Below are positions 9,610-18,813 of a stretch of 64,000 nucleotides of DNA, piece after piece. The position numbers and the translations under genes are program-made. Source of the DNA: Amycolatopsis acidicola (GTDB lineage Bacteria; Actinomycetota; Actinomycetes; Mycobacteriales; Pseudonocardiaceae); assembly GCF_007713735.2 (NCBI RefSeq), contig NZ_VMNW02000008.1, positions 1 through 64,000 of the forward strand, in the 5' to 3' direction. Under the pieces are notes generated by a model. It saw only the letters and a list, made by a program, of their open reading frames with translations. It had not been told where the DNA came from and ran no database searches. Each line of letters begins with the position of its first letter. The first letter of the stretch is position 1.

Positions 9610-10743
9610 TCAAGCACGCGGGTCTCCGGATCCTTGGGAGGCGCCGACTCTGCGGATCGCGACGATGTCGTTCGCCCACGCGGTCAACGGTTCGAGGATG
9701 ACGCCGGTGGAGCTGTCGGAGGCGTCGATGATCAGGTCATGACCGAGGTACAGGCCGACGTGTCGGGGGTTTTGTGGTGTGCCAAGGGAACCGGGGATGA
9801 ACAGCAGGTCGCCTGGCTGCAGCTGGTTCAGGTCGGGCACCGCGTTTCCCGCGTGAACCTGTGCCAGCGTTCCTGCGGGGATGCCGACGCCGGCTGCGGC
9901 CCAGGCGGCGAGCACCAGTCCGGAGCAGTCGTAGCTGTCGGGGCCTTTGGCGCCCCACACGTACGGCTTTCCTTGTTGTGCCAGGGCGAAGGAGACCGCG
10001 GCGGCCTGCTGCGGGTCGGTGGGAAGGGTGTAGTCCGGCGGAAGCCCGGGGGTTTTCTGCGTCGGGTCGCGGGGGATGTCGGAGCCGCCCATGTCCCCGC
10101 ATCCTGTTGTGGCGTGCTCGACCGATGCGGCGAGGGTTGCGGTGTCCCCGCCGTTGGTGGGCGGGGGTGGGTTGTCGGGTCCGGTCCAGAACTTGCTCAC
10201 GATGTCGGCGGCCGCGGTCTCGCGTGGTGCGTAGCGGCCGGGGTATCCGCTGCGCTGCACGGCTTGCTCGGCCTGGCCGGGCGGTAACCGGTCCCAGCCA
10301 TCGACGGTGAGGAGCCGGTCGAGGAACGCGTTCGTGGCGTAGACGGGGTTGAGGATCTGGGCTGGCGTGCCCCAGCCTTGGGAGGGGCGTTGCTGGAATA
10401 CGCCGAGCGAGTCCCGGTCGCCGTGGTCGAGGTTGCGGAGCCCGGATTCGACCAGCCCGGTCGTGACGGCCAGGACTGCGGCACGTCGGGGAAGGTGTCG
10501 CTGTTGGACGACGTCGACGACCGTGCGGGCGATGTCCATCGCGTCGGCGTCGAGGGTTTGCTGGTCGACGATCACGCTCCCGCCTCCGGGGCCACCGGTG
10601 GCACAGTCGCTCAGCTCGACGATCGAGGTCGAGGTGGCCGCGACAACGGCGATCCCGACTGCCGTGATGGGTATGGCGATCATCGCGACGGCCGCCGCTG
10701 CCACGGCGGCGAGCGGTCCGGTGCTGGCTGCGGTGGGATCCAT
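9610..10743 (-). CDS. Membrane-anchored NlpC/P60 peptidoglycan hydrolase of the transfer operon
   Basis: The 377-residue product has one N-terminal membrane segment (residues about 10-40) and an extracytoplasmic remainder. The middle, with GLRNLDHGDRDSLGVFQQRP, looks like a lytic-transglycosylase-like region. The C-terminal 130 residues are an NlpC/P60 peptidase: GKPYVWGAKGPDSYDCSGL carries the catalytic Cys (near residue 274) and RHVGLYLG the His. It probably opens the cell wall locally for the conjugation channel, as VirB1-like proteins do. The start codon overlaps the VirB4 stop (ATGA), so translation is likely coupled. Confidence 0.9.
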   Translation of the reverse strand: MDPTAASTGPLAAVAAAAVAMIAIPITAVGIAVVAATSTSIVELSDCATGGPGGGSVIVDQQTLDADAMDIARTVVDVVQQRHLPRRAAVLAVTTGLVESGLRNLDHGDRDSLGVFQQRPSQGWGTPAQILNPVYATNAFLDRLLTVDGWDRLPPGQAEQAVQRSGYPGRYAPRETAAADIVSKFWTGPDNPPPPTNGGDTATLAASVEHATTGCGDMGGSDIPRDPTQKTPGLPPDYTLPTDPQQAAAVSFALAQQGKPYVWGAKGPDSYDCSGLVLAAWAAAGVGIPAGTLAQVHAGNAVPDLNQLQPGDLLFIPGSLGTPQNPRHVGLYLGHDLIIDASDSSTGVILEPLTAWANDIVAIRRVGASQGSGDPRA

Positions 10744-12278
10744 CAGAAACCGCCCGCGGGATCGTGCTCCGTCGGCGGGGTGGGGCGGAGTTGCGCGTTG
10801 GTGTCAAAGAGTTTTCTCTCGATCGTGCTTCTGACCGTCTGGACCTTGTAGCCGGTGCGGTTCTCCACTTTCCACAGCGCGCGGCCTTGTCTCTCGTTGG
10901 CCCAGCCCGTCGTGGCTTCCTGTTCCTTTTCCGACAGCGCGAGGATGTCCGCGAGTTGATCCGCGACACGCGTGGACTGTCCAAACAGGATTCGTGTGGA
11001 ACACAGGGACAGCAGGTCTTTCGCGATGGACACCTCCTGGGACCCGACGGCCCCGACGGAGAGGAAGTCCGACGGCTTGTGACTGACCAGGACCTGGATC
11101 TTTCGCTCGGCTCGGGACAAGCGCAGCTCGCCGTCCACGGCCTGTACCGCCCGCAGCCCCAGGCGCATCTGCCGCCAGAGCTCATCGCGGACCACGATCC
11201 GGATGTCGCCGTCCTCCTGCAGATCCGTCATCAGCGAGGACCAGGATCCGAGACAGGTCAACGCCACCGCGATGGCCTGGTCGCCGCGGGTGCGGAGCCG
11301 GGAGAGGTCCAGGCTCTGCACGGGCGCGTCCCAGTCCAGGGTGAAATTGGTCGGTGCGTCGAACAGTCCCGCGAGCGGTCCGGAGATCAGGTTCGTCAGC
11401 GCGTCGGTGATGGAGCGCAGATGATCCAGGAAGTGTCGGCGGTCGGCGAACCGGGTCTGTGTCCACAGTGCGGGGTCGGGGTCGGCGAGTTCGCGTTGCA
11501 CGTCGGGGATCGTGATCGGCCGCAGCCGGGTATATCCGTCCGCGACGCCGATCAACTGCCGTAGGACGGTGGAGAGGACGGCTTCGTCGGTGACAGTGGC
11601 GGTGTAGCCCTGTGCCTCGGCGAGCGCGACGAGGAGCTGGACCCAGCGGCCCAGGACGCCGTCGAGTTCGTCTCGCTGACGGTCGACCGTCCACGAATCC
11701 CACCGGCTCTCCAACGGCCCGAGGTCGAGGGCGTTGAGCCGGGCCCGGCTACCACGTCCGAGCATGATCGGGGTGACGCCCAGCGCGCGCAGCAGCGGAG
11801 TGTATTCGCCTTTGACGTCGCCGGAGATGAGGCTGCGGACGCCGAACACCATCATGCGCAACAGGAACGCGACGATGGTGCTGCTCTTGCCTTTGCCGGG
11901 TTCGCCGAAGCACACGATGTTCGGATTGGTGCACATCGAGCGCAGGACCCACTCGACGGGATGGCAGTAGAAGGCGCCACCGGAGTGTGCGTCGTAGCCG
12001 ATCCGCGCCCCCACCGCGGGAATCGGGCTTGCCGCCAACAGCGGGAACAAGCCACCGATCTCGTGCGTGCTCGCCTGGTACACGGTCAGGGGCGCGGGGA
12101 CCGGGCACCAGCCGTGTCCGACTTTCGCGTGCCCGCGACGAGGTGCGACCTGCCGGTTGATTCGCCGGGGTTGTTCCGGCGCTGGTGCCGGTGTGACCTG
12201 TCGCGGCGGGCGCGGGATTCCGAACGTGTGCAGGAGGTCGGCGGCCGAACGTTCGCCGTCGGCGATCTCGCGGTTCAC
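10743..12278 (-). CDS. VirB4-like conjugation ATPase
   Basis: The 511-residue product should be the hexameric ATPase powering channel assembly. I chose GTG 12278, which overlaps the stop of the SCO6880 gene, over the much longer upstream open frame, because that extension is only a shadow of the upstream gene. Walker A is CFGEPGKGKSSTIV near residue 125 and the Walker B region is IVVRDELWRQM. Other blocks (SGDVKGEYTPLLRALG, LVSHKPSDF) match the actinobacterial VirB4/TraC family. It lies between SCO6880 and the NlpC/P60 gene, both overlapping by a few bases. Confidence 0.88.
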   Translation of the reverse strand: MNREIADGERSAADLLHTFGIPRPPRQVTPAPAPEQPRRINRQVAPRRGHAKVGHGWCPVPAPLTVYQASTHEIGGLFPLLAASPIPAVGARIGYDAHSGGAFYCHPVEWVLRSMCTNPNIVCFGEPGKGKSSTIVAFLLRMMVFGVRSLISGDVKGEYTPLLRALGVTPIMLGRGSRARLNALDLGPLESRWDSWTVDRQRDELDGVLGRWVQLLVALAEAQGYTATVTDEAVLSTVLRQLIGVADGYTRLRPITIPDVQRELADPDPALWTQTRFADRRHFLDHLRSITDALTNLISGPLAGLFDAPTNFTLDWDAPVQSLDLSRLRTRGDQAIAVALTCLGSWSSLMTDLQEDGDIRIVVRDELWRQMRLGLRAVQAVDGELRLSRAERKIQVLVSHKPSDFLSVGAVGSQEVSIAKDLLSLCSTRILFGQSTRVADQLADILALSEKEQEATTGWANERQGRALWKVENRTGYKVQTVRSTIERKLFDTNAQLRPTPPTEHDPAGGF

Positions 12279-13753
12279 GGCCGGCCTCCGCGCAGGCGCG
12301 GGAGCCCGACGCCGACCGGTAGGACCGCGGCGACGAAGCTGGAGTCCTGGGCCAGTTCCATCCGCAGGAGCTGGAATCGCCCGGCGATGTCGTTTTCCAT
12401 CCGGGCCGCGCTGTCTTCGACGTTCCACGACGCGGGCACCGTGACGGCGGTGGCGACGGCGAACCGGACGATGCCATGCCCGGCCGCGACCGCCCGTTCC
12501 TGAGCGCGCGCTCCGCTGGCTTCCCGGGAGTCGGCCGCGCTGTGGTTGAACCCCTTGGAGGACTTCCAATCGCGCACCACACCAGTACGAAACCGGTTGC
12601 CGCGCACCGCGCTTCGCGCACGCCGGTGAGACAAGGTTTCGTAGTGGATCGCCACACTGCGCCGCTCGCCCACGGTCCGCACGGCGAGTAGTCCGCCGAG
12701 TGATCCGAACACGGTGCCGGATTCGGGCATCAGCACCGAATACGACACGGTCGAGAACCCGTCGTGGTGATACGCGCGACGCGACGGCGCGGGTGTGCGG
12801 GTCGGGCCCGCGGTCGCCCACCGGGTTTCCCCTGCGTTGCCGGTGGGGGCGGCGGGATTGAAGCCGGTATGGATCGCCGCCGCGAGTTCCCCGCCGGAGA
12901 GCCACTGCACGGTCTTGGCGCCGAGCGCTTTCAGTTTGTCCTCGAGCCCGTCGAGCACGCGATAGAGCACGACGGCACGCCCCTGGACTCCGCCGCCCGC
13001 CGCGGTCGCGGGCCTGCGCAGCCCGTCCTCGGTGCCGGACAAGGTCACGAATACTTCGTGGCGGACCGACACGGTCCCGACGATGTGGTCGAGTTCAGCT
13101 GTCGCCTCGCGCGCCAGGTGGGGCGCGTCGGCGCTGTCGTGGCGGGCGCGCCATTCCGCGTACTCGGCGCCGTCGTCGGGGACGGTCCGCACGAGCAGCG
13201 TCAGCCGGTCGATCACGTCCCTGTTTCCGATGGCCAGCAACAGGTTTCCCAGCCGCTCGGCGAGGCGCTCGCATTCGGCGGCCGACAGCATTCCAACGCC
13301 ACTGTGGGTCAGACGAGCCGTGGCGCCCCAACGTCCCTCACTGGTGTCGTGGATCAGGCATACGCGCCCGGCATCACGCAGTGGCGGGCCGTCCGGGAAG
13401 CGCAGGCGAGCCAGCACGCCGGGAAGATCGGGCTCGGCCGGATCGACGGGATGTCCCGCCGCGCCCCTCGATTGCCAGTGCGACCACCCGAAGACCGAGC
13501 CCACCTGGAACAGCAGCGCGTGCCCCAGCCACCGAAACGCGGGCCTGCCCCGCACCGGGATGGTCACCAACCCCGCAACCGGACCGCACACCATCAGCAA
13601 CAGCAACGCGCCAAGCAGGTCGTTGCCCGCCAGGGCCAAGATCACCGGAATGGCCAGGGCGACACAGGCCATTGCCTGGGCAGGGGTCAGGCCGGCGATC
13701 CAGCCTGCGTGCTCACGCCGGGACAGTCCTGAATAGACGCGGTTGGCGTTCAC
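12275..13753 (-). CDS. SCO6880-family conjugation protein
   Basis: The 492-residue product has two closely spaced membrane segments in residues about 20-70, followed by a long cytoplasmic part. Both the layout and blocks such as RVYSGLSRREHAGWIAGLTP and GRVCLIHDTSEGRWGATARL match the SCO6880 family, which sits next to VirB4 in actinobacterial type IV systems. The membrane part resembles a VirB3/PrgI-like anchor and the rest resembles a VirB4 N-terminal domain. A split VirB3-VirB4 arrangement with the next gene is therefore plausible. Start and stop both overlap their neighbours by four bases. Confidence 0.82.
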   Translation of the reverse strand: MNANRVYSGLSRREHAGWIAGLTPAQAMACVALAIPVILALAGNDLLGALLLLMVCGPVAGLVTIPVRGRPAFRWLGHALLFQVGSVFGWSHWQSRGAAGHPVDPAEPDLPGVLARLRFPDGPPLRDAGRVCLIHDTSEGRWGATARLTHSGVGMLSAAECERLAERLGNLLLAIGNRDVIDRLTLLVRTVPDDGAEYAEWRARHDSADAPHLAREATAELDHIVGTVSVRHEVFVTLSGTEDGLRRPATAAGGGVQGRAVVLYRVLDGLEDKLKALGAKTVQWLSGGELAAAIHTGFNPAAPTGNAGETRWATAGPTRTPAPSRRAYHHDGFSTVSYSVLMPESGTVFGSLGGLLAVRTVGERRSVAIHYETLSHRRARSAVRGNRFRTGVVRDWKSSKGFNHSAADSREASGARAQERAVAAGHGIVRFAVATAVTVPASWNVEDSAARMENDIAGRFQLLRMELAQDSSFVAAVLPVGVGLPRLRGGRP

Positions 13754-15063
13754 TCCACGACCTCCGGACCTTCGCCGCCCTCGGTGCCGTCGGTTCCCGG
13801 CTCCTCTGGAGGTTCTGGAGGCGCACCGCCCTCGGGTAGCGGCGGCTGGCTCCCCTCGCCTTCGCTGGGCTGCGGCGCAGCCTCGGTGTCGTCCGCGGGG
13901 TCCCCAGGTTCTGGGTCCGGGTCTTCCTGTTCGCCGTGCCCGTTGTCGGGTCGCGCTGGTGACTCGTCGCCTGTGTCGTCCGCTCCGCCGACGTCGAACC
14001 CGCCGTCGTCCCAGTCGTCGTCGCCGTCCTCGTCGTAGGCGTCCGATCCTGCGGTGTCGAATCGATCGGTGTTGGCGGTTTCCTGACCATCGTCGAAGGC
14101 ATCGTCGCCGCCGGTCGCCGTCTTCCAGCCCGCGCTGGCGGCCTTACCCGACGGGCTGTCCTTGCCGTAGGAATCCGCGCCGGCGCTCTGCAACGTGTCG
14201 CGGAAGGTCGCGCCCGCGTCGCTGTTCGGGTCGACGAAGGCGAAGAGCTTGAACAACACGAACGGCACGATCAGCGACACCAGGAGCACCGCGACGCCCA
14301 CAAGCAGACCCGAGGTTCCTTGGGCGCCGCCTTCGATCGCGACTCCCAGCACGATCGTGAACGCCAGCACGGGCTTCATCGCGATCGCGGCGAGGAGCCA
14401 GCGCACGCACGTCCAGAACCAGGACGCCGAGACCCGCGCCAGCAGGCCGGCCGCAGTCACGGGAACCGTAGCGACGAGGATGTAGATCGCCGCTTCGCGG
14501 AACAACATCTCGATGACGTAGCCGATCCCGGCCGGGACCAGCCCGAAAATACTGGCCAGCCCGAGAACGACGGCTTTCACGCTGTCGGAGAGCGCGTCGG
14601 TCAGCCCGGTCATGTTCAGCGCGTCCTCGAAACGGTGCGCGTGCAGTCCGTAATCCAGGATCGCGTCCGTGAGCGCGTCGGCCGAGGCGAGGAAGGCGCT
14701 CGTCATGCCGACCGTCACCGAGAGCGCGACACCGTACTGGAACGGCCCCGAGACCAGGCGGGCGAAGCCACGACCGCCGCGCAGCACCGTGACGATCATG
14801 TTCCAGAAGAACAGCCCGAGTGCCAGCACCCCGCTGATCCACAGCACCAGCGGCCACAGAACGGATACCGGTCCCTCGGTGGTGGACACGGTGAAGACCG
14901 AGAACTGGTCCGCGAGGTGGAACGCGGTGCGCAAGATCCAGAGCCCGGCGTCCCAGATCCCCAGCATGATGCCCTCGAACACCCCGGTCGCCTGTGCTTT
15001 GACCTCCTCGCCGGCGAGGTCACCGAGCTGACCGAACAGCTTGAGCCAGTCCCCGGGGTTCAT
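13750..15063 (-). CDS. TrbL/VirB6-like polytopic conjugation protein
   Basis: The 437-residue product is a multi-spanning membrane protein with about seven hydrophobic segments in residues 50-290. A long acidic, Pro/Gly/Asp/Glu-rich tail (residues about 310-437) should stay cytoplasmic. Topology, length and operon position match the TrbL/VirB6 channel component. The tail is low-complexity and carries no recognisable domain. Translation starts at ATG 15063 within an ATGA overlap with the preceding gene. Confidence 0.8.
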   Translation of the reverse strand: MNPGDWLKLFGQLGDLAGEEVKAQATGVFEGIMLGIWDAGLWILRTAFHLADQFSVFTVSTTEGPVSVLWPLVLWISGVLALGLFFWNMIVTVLRGGRGFARLVSGPFQYGVALSVTVGMTSAFLASADALTDAILDYGLHAHRFEDALNMTGLTDALSDSVKAVVLGLASIFGLVPAGIGYVIEMLFREAAIYILVATVPVTAAGLLARVSASWFWTCVRWLLAAIAMKPVLAFTIVLGVAIEGGAQGTSGLLVGVAVLLVSLIVPFVLFKLFAFVDPNSDAGATFRDTLQSAGADSYGKDSPSGKAASAGWKTATGGDDAFDDGQETANTDRFDTAGSDAYDEDGDDDWDDGGFDVGGADDTGDESPARPDNGHGEQEDPDPEPGDPADDTEAAPQPSEGEGSQPPLPEGGAPPEPPEEPGTDGTEGGEGPEVVE

Positions 15064-15878
15064 CGGCCGCCGTCCACGGTCAGGGCGCGATAACCCGCCT
15101 TGACGGAGTCAAGGCTCCCCGGCCACGCCGCCGGCGCGTACGCCGCGCGAACACCGTGGCTGATCTTCCAGCCGCTTCCGGTCCAGCGCATGGCCTGGCA
15201 GTCACCGACTCCCAGCGTGGTGGAGCGTGTCTGGAACTCGAACGTCAGCTGTCCCAGGGTGCACACGACGGCGAAGTGGTTGTCCTCCACGGAGCCCTTG
15301 ATCAGCCCGTGGGTGACGTCGTAGTCGACCCTCAGCCCGGCCTCGGCGCTCCCTGCGGAAAGTCCGGCACTGCGCCGAAAATTCGTGAGCAGCGTGTGGA
15401 GTCCGCTGTCCTCGGACGAGGGTGCGCCGGGCTCGGCGAGCCGCGCGTACGCGCGGTCGTACGTCGACGGGTCACCGCCTTCGACCGCTGTCTCGTTGAG
15501 CGCTTTGAGCTGCCCGAGCGCCCCTTCCGGGGTGTCCGGGAATCCCGTCGGAATCCAGGATCCGACCACAGTGGACGATCCCGGAACGGTGATCGCGGGC
15601 CCAGGCTCCTGTGGTGCGAGCCGGGTGGGCAGGGCTGCCTGCACGGGCAACGGCACCATCGCACGAGTCGCGAGTTCCGTCTCAGCCTGATCGTTCGCGG
15701 GTACGCGCGGTGCGGTCACGGGAAGCGGTGGCGGAGGTGTGACCGCGCGCGTGGTCCCGCGGTGCGCGATCACTAGTGCGGTGAGGCCCGCTGCGACGGA
15801 GGCGGCGATGACGGCAGCGATCACGATCCGGGAACGCAGACGGCGCCGCGCAAGGGTGATCTCCGAGGATGTGAACAT
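15060..15878 (-). CDS. VirB8/TcpC-like conjugation protein
   Basis: The 272-residue product has a short cytoplasmic N-terminus (MFTSSEITLARRRLRSR), one membrane segment at residues about 17-40, a Pro-rich linker and a globular outer domain. This is the topology of VirB8/TcpC assembly factors, whose outer domain has an NTF2-like fold. The assignment rests on topology and operon position, not on a clear motif. ATG 15878 lies four bases after the upstream stop, which favours it over the longer open frame that starts at 15941. Confidence 0.6.
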   Translation of the reverse strand: MFTSSEITLARRRLRSRIVIAAVIAASVAAGLTALVIAHRGTTRAVTPPPPLPVTAPRVPANDQAETELATRAMVPLPVQAALPTRLAPQEPGPAITVPGSSTVVGSWIPTGFPDTPEGALGQLKALNETAVEGGDPSTYDRAYARLAEPGAPSSEDSGLHTLLTNFRRSAGLSAGSAEAGLRVDYDVTHGLIKGSVEDNHFAVVCTLGQLTFEFQTRSTTLGVGDCQAMRWTGSGWKISHGVRAAYAPAAWPGSLDSVKAGYRALTVDGGR

Positions 15879-15882
15879 GCGC

Positions 15883-16170
15883 TCACCCGCCGGCGAACGA
15901 GCTGATGAGCGTCCAGCCGATGCCGTAGAGGATCGCGCCACCGATCGCGCACAGCATCATGACGATGCCGACTTTCCCCGCACGATGATGATCGACCCAC
16001 CGGCCTCCGACCCACACGATCAGACCGACGAAAAAGCCCAGCATCAGCGAAACTCCGGCGCCCCACTTCGCGTTGTCGAGCACCCCGAGGATGCGTTCAG
16101 AACCGGGTGGCGGTTCAGGATGTGGATTCGGGATCTGGGCGAGCCAGATCCCCAGGGCGTGCGCGAGCAC
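15883..16170 (-). CDS. Small two-helix membrane protein of the transfer operon (VirB2-like position)
   Basis: The 95-residue product starts at GTG 16170 with a GGGAGG ribosome site five bases upstream. After a Pro-rich N-terminal part there are two hydrophobic helices (residues about 37-55 and 66-90) joined by a short charged loop. Size and topology fit VirB2/TrbC pilin-like or DUF6112-type proteins at the head of actinobacterial type IV operons. No defining motif was seen, so the role is inferred from place and shape. Confidence 0.65.
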   Translation of the reverse strand: MLAHALGIWLAQIPNPHPEPPPGSERILGVLDNAKWGAGVSLMLGFFVGLIVWVGGRWVDHHRAGKVGIVMMLCAIGGAILYGIGWTLISSFAGG

Positions 16171-16259
16171 CGCGGCCTCCCGTGAACCGCCCGGCGCGAA
16201 GCACCGGGCGGATGTCCTGGGAGGGCGTGTCGTACTGGGAGGGCTGGCTTAGGTCGTGA

Positions 16260-17315
16260 TCAGCCGGACCGGGTAGATGCGCTGCGCCGGCGGTCCACCG
16301 GAATTCCCCAGCGGCGCAACATTGTCGCCAGCGGCGCGCGCACCGGTGCCGGCGTCACCGCTGCAGTGACCCCGGTCCGCGCGAGCTGCCGATGCCGGGG
16401 CAGGAATACCGAGCCGGGCAACAGAACCGACATCCGTCGCCCGGCCTGAGCGGCGACCGCCGACGGCCACCGCCGGGCACCCGTGACCACGAGCTGCGTC
16501 GGCGGTGTCACCAACCCAGAGCGGACCCACGGCTCGAGACGGGCAAGAACCTGCTCGCCGTGGACCACGCCGGGAAAGGTCGGGCGCACGACCAGCACCG
16601 GCCGCGGAGACGGACTCCCGGTCCGCAACCACGCCCCCGCACCGATCAGAGGATGGGCCGCCACACGCCACACGTCATGCCCGATGTCGACCACGGTCGC
16701 ATCAACGCGCCAGTTCGCCGGACGCCAGAACTCCGGCGGCGGCACCATCCCCGGAACCAGCACCGGCGAACTCGACTCGACCCGAGACACCACGCTCCCC
16801 CGACGTGCCGAGAATCGGATAGCCACCGTGGGATGCGGCCCCGCGACGAGCGGACCGTCGTCCCGCGTCGCCCGATTCAAACCCGAACGCGACCGATCCG
16901 CCGTATCCACCAAAAGGCCTGAACGGGCACCGACCGCCAGCGCATCAGCCAGCGCCGCGGCAACCACGCTCGCACCGGCACCCGGGGACGCCGCCAGAAC
17001 GGGTATCACACGGCCGAACTCACTCCAGTCGAACGGCGCCTCGGACACCAGCCCTTCGTAGTACTGCGCCATCGCGTCGACTCCCGACGCGAGACTGGCA
17101 ACAACACGGGCCCCGACCTCTGACACCCGACGCGAGTCGTCCCCAAGTTGTCCACAGTCTTGGGCCGCCGTCGACATGGCCGCGTCCACGATCGCATCGC
17201 GATCGCTCGCGGCCAGCCCTCGATTCGCCGCAATCGCTTGCGCGGCCAGGGCATTCGCTAGATTCGCGGCAGCGTGGCCGGTTGCCCCACTCCGGCGATC
17301 GGATCGGAACAGCAT
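16260..17315 (-). CDS. MinD/ParA-like protein with degenerate P-loop
   Basis: The 351-residue product probably begins at ATG 17315, which has an AGGGGAGG ribosome site about nine bases upstream; a TTG at 17399 is the longer alternative. The central part resembles a MinD/ParA fold: VLAASPGAGASVVAAALADAL occupies the P-loop position, followed by a GLLVDTAD strand. The usual Gly-Lys-Ser/Thr is replaced by Gly-Ala-Ser, so ATP hydrolysis in the normal way is doubtful. It is the first gene of the transfer operon and probably organises or regulates the apparatus. Function is unproven. Confidence 0.6.
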   Translation of the reverse strand: MLFRSDRRSGATGHAAANLANALAAQAIAANRGLAASDRDAIVDAAMSTAAQDCGQLGDDSRRVSEVGARVVASLASGVDAMAQYYEGLVSEAPFDWSEFGRVIPVLAASPGAGASVVAAALADALAVGARSGLLVDTADRSRSGLNRATRDDGPLVAGPHPTVAIRFSARRGSVVSRVESSSPVLVPGMVPPPEFWRPANWRVDATVVDIGHDVWRVAAHPLIGAGAWLRTGSPSPRPVLVVRPTFPGVVHGEQVLARLEPWVRSGLVTPPTQLVVTGARRWPSAVAAQAGRRMSVLLPGSVFLPRHRQLARTGVTAAVTPAPVRAPLATMLRRWGIPVDRRRSASTRSG

Positions 17316-17512
17316 GGTGGGCAACCTCCCCTCGCGCGGAATCCGCTCGCCCTTGGCAGCGCGGCGGTGCCGACCTCGGATTTGTGCGGTGGCCGACAAT
17401 CAAAGTAGACTTGAACAACAACCAGGGTAGGCAAACACCCGAGAAAGTCAACTGAAGTAGTCAGTCGCCGCACAGGTGTGTTGGCATCGTCGAGCCGGAA
17501 AGGGGCACCGAC
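17316..17512. promoter_or_regulatory. Divergent promoter region between transfer operon and its regulator
   Basis: This 197-base gap separates the T4SS operon from the divergent 17513 gene and is AT-richer than its surroundings. It contains two similar boxes, AAAGTAGACTTGAA at 17402-17415 and AAAGTCAACTGAAGT at 17444-17458. They are offset by 42 bases, close to four helical turns. They could be operators for the adjacent regulator. TTGAAC at 17411-17416 could act as a -35 element, but no convincing -10 was fixed. Confidence 0.4.
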
Positions 17513-18142
17513 GTGGCACCGCAGGGCAGCACGTCCGCCGCCGACACGCAGACCGCGGAGTTCGACTCGCCGATCCCTCGCCGGACGCGCGAACAGCAGC
17601 GAGCGTTAACTTCCAAGCTCCTGACCCTGGACACGCTGGCCGGGCGAATCCAGTACCTGCTCGAACACGAGTCGTTCTACTACATGCTCCGCGACGAACC
17701 CGTCACCGATCCCGCACTCATCGACTCGAACCCGCGCGGCCTCAAGCGCAAGACAGCCCGGGTCCCCTTCATCGCCCACTGGATCGAAGGACGCACCGGA
17801 CACCGCGTATCGAAGCAGGCCCTCTACAAGATCCGAGACGGCGACACCCTGCAAGTCCGATCGATGATCAGCAACACCCTTGAGGAATTCTGGCGCCTGG
17901 AACACCTCCTCCTCGACCTCACCGTGCCGGCCAGCCGCTTCACCGACCTCACCGACGAACAAGACCTCGACGAACTCGAACAGCGAACATACGACCTCAT
18001 GAGCAAGGTCGGCCTCACCGGCGTCCGCGCCCGCGAAGTCAAGGCATCCCTCAGCCACTCCGGCATCGAAAACCGGTACGCCTTCGTCCAGATCCTCGAG
18101 GCTATCGCCAGGGATCAGGGGACGGGCGGCGTCACGGATTAG
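17513..18142 (+). CDS. Putative DNA-binding regulator of the transfer region
   Basis: The 209-residue product starts at GTG 17513 behind a GGAAAGGGG ribosome site. It is soluble and mostly helical. GRTGHRVSKQALYKIRDGD (near residues 91-109) resembles the recognition part of an XRE-type helix-turn-helix. The C-terminal half is acidic and helical and could be a dimerisation part. Divergent orientation from the T4SS operon across a short AT-rich gap is typical of a transfer regulator. The helix-turn-helix call is by eye. Confidence 0.55.
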   Translation: MAPQGSTSAADTQTAEFDSPIPRRTREQQRALTSKLLTLDTLAGRIQYLLEHESFYYMLRDEPVTDPALIDSNPRGLKRKTARVPFIAHWIEGRTGHRVSKQALYKIRDGDTLQVRSMISNTLEEFWRLEHLLLDLTVPASRFTDLTDEQDLDELEQRTYDLMSKVGLTGVRAREVKASLSHSGIENRYAFVQILEAIARDQGTGGVTD

Positions 18143-18375
18143 GGCCCCGCCTCCGGCACACCATCGATGCCTCGATCACGAAGGCGCGGACATGAAAGCC
18201 CGCGACACCACCAGACCGGATGACCAGCGGCCCGGCGACGCCTCTCGCGGTCCAGCCTGAGTGGACACTCACCGACGTCGGATCTTTCGATCCGACACCT
18301 TTTCCGACATTCTACAACAAATGGATGTCACATTTTGGCAATTCCCGCCGACAACTTCGACATCCGAGGCACTCT

Positions 18376-18813
18376 TCACCATTTCAGCATGCGGCGCGCG
18401 CGATGCCGCGTCGATTGCGAAGCCCAGCGCGCATTTGTTAATCGCCTCAATTCCTCAATATAGAGCCCCACTCCGATTTGTTCCACCCAACCGAGAGCGA
18501 GCTTCGCCCAGTAATCACTCTCCATCAAGAACGCCACTTTCGGCAACTGTCGAACAGGAAGTCTGTCATAAAAATAATTCTCATCCCGATTCAAACTGTT
18601 AGCCCGGTCGCGCAGCCGACTTCTGACAATCGCAAAATCTACCTCAAGCAGCGGGAGCAGAAATATCGGATTACCTGGCGAAACCTCACGTTCCGCGCTT
18701 TGGAACGTGCCAACGTAGACAGACTCGTTGTCTAACAGTCCGACATATTTGTGCTCGTCGACAGGGATGATCGGTTCCCAGTCACCAGGCTTCGTGGGCG
18801 ATGTCAATGCCAT
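18376..18813 (-). CDS. Candidate immunity protein for the RHS toxin
   Basis: The 145-residue product starts at ATG 18813, overlapping the last 32 bases of the RHS gene; TTG 18807 is an alternative. It is soluble, with no signal peptide. It has a beta-rich N-terminal half (PVDEHKYVGLLDNESVYVGTF) and a charged helical C-terminal half (WAKLALGWVEQIG, LYIEELRRLTNAR). It is noticeably AT-richer than its surroundings. An orphan small gene immediately after a polymorphic-toxin tip is the standard place for the cognate immunity gene. I do not recognise the family. Confidence 0.65.
   Translation of the reverse strand: MALTSPTKPGDWEPIIPVDEHKYVGLLDNESVYVGTFQSAEREVSPGNPIFLLPLLEVDFAIVRSRLRDRANSLNRDENYFYDRLPVRQLPKVAFLMESDYWAKLALGWVEQIGVGLYIEELRRLTNARWASQSTRHRARRMLKW

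Noticed and set aside
10743-12905. 720-codon version of the VirB4 gene
   Set aside because: The first ~200 codons overlap the SCO6880 coding region in another frame and have shadow composition; GTG 12278 overlaps the upstream stop and starts the recognisable protein.
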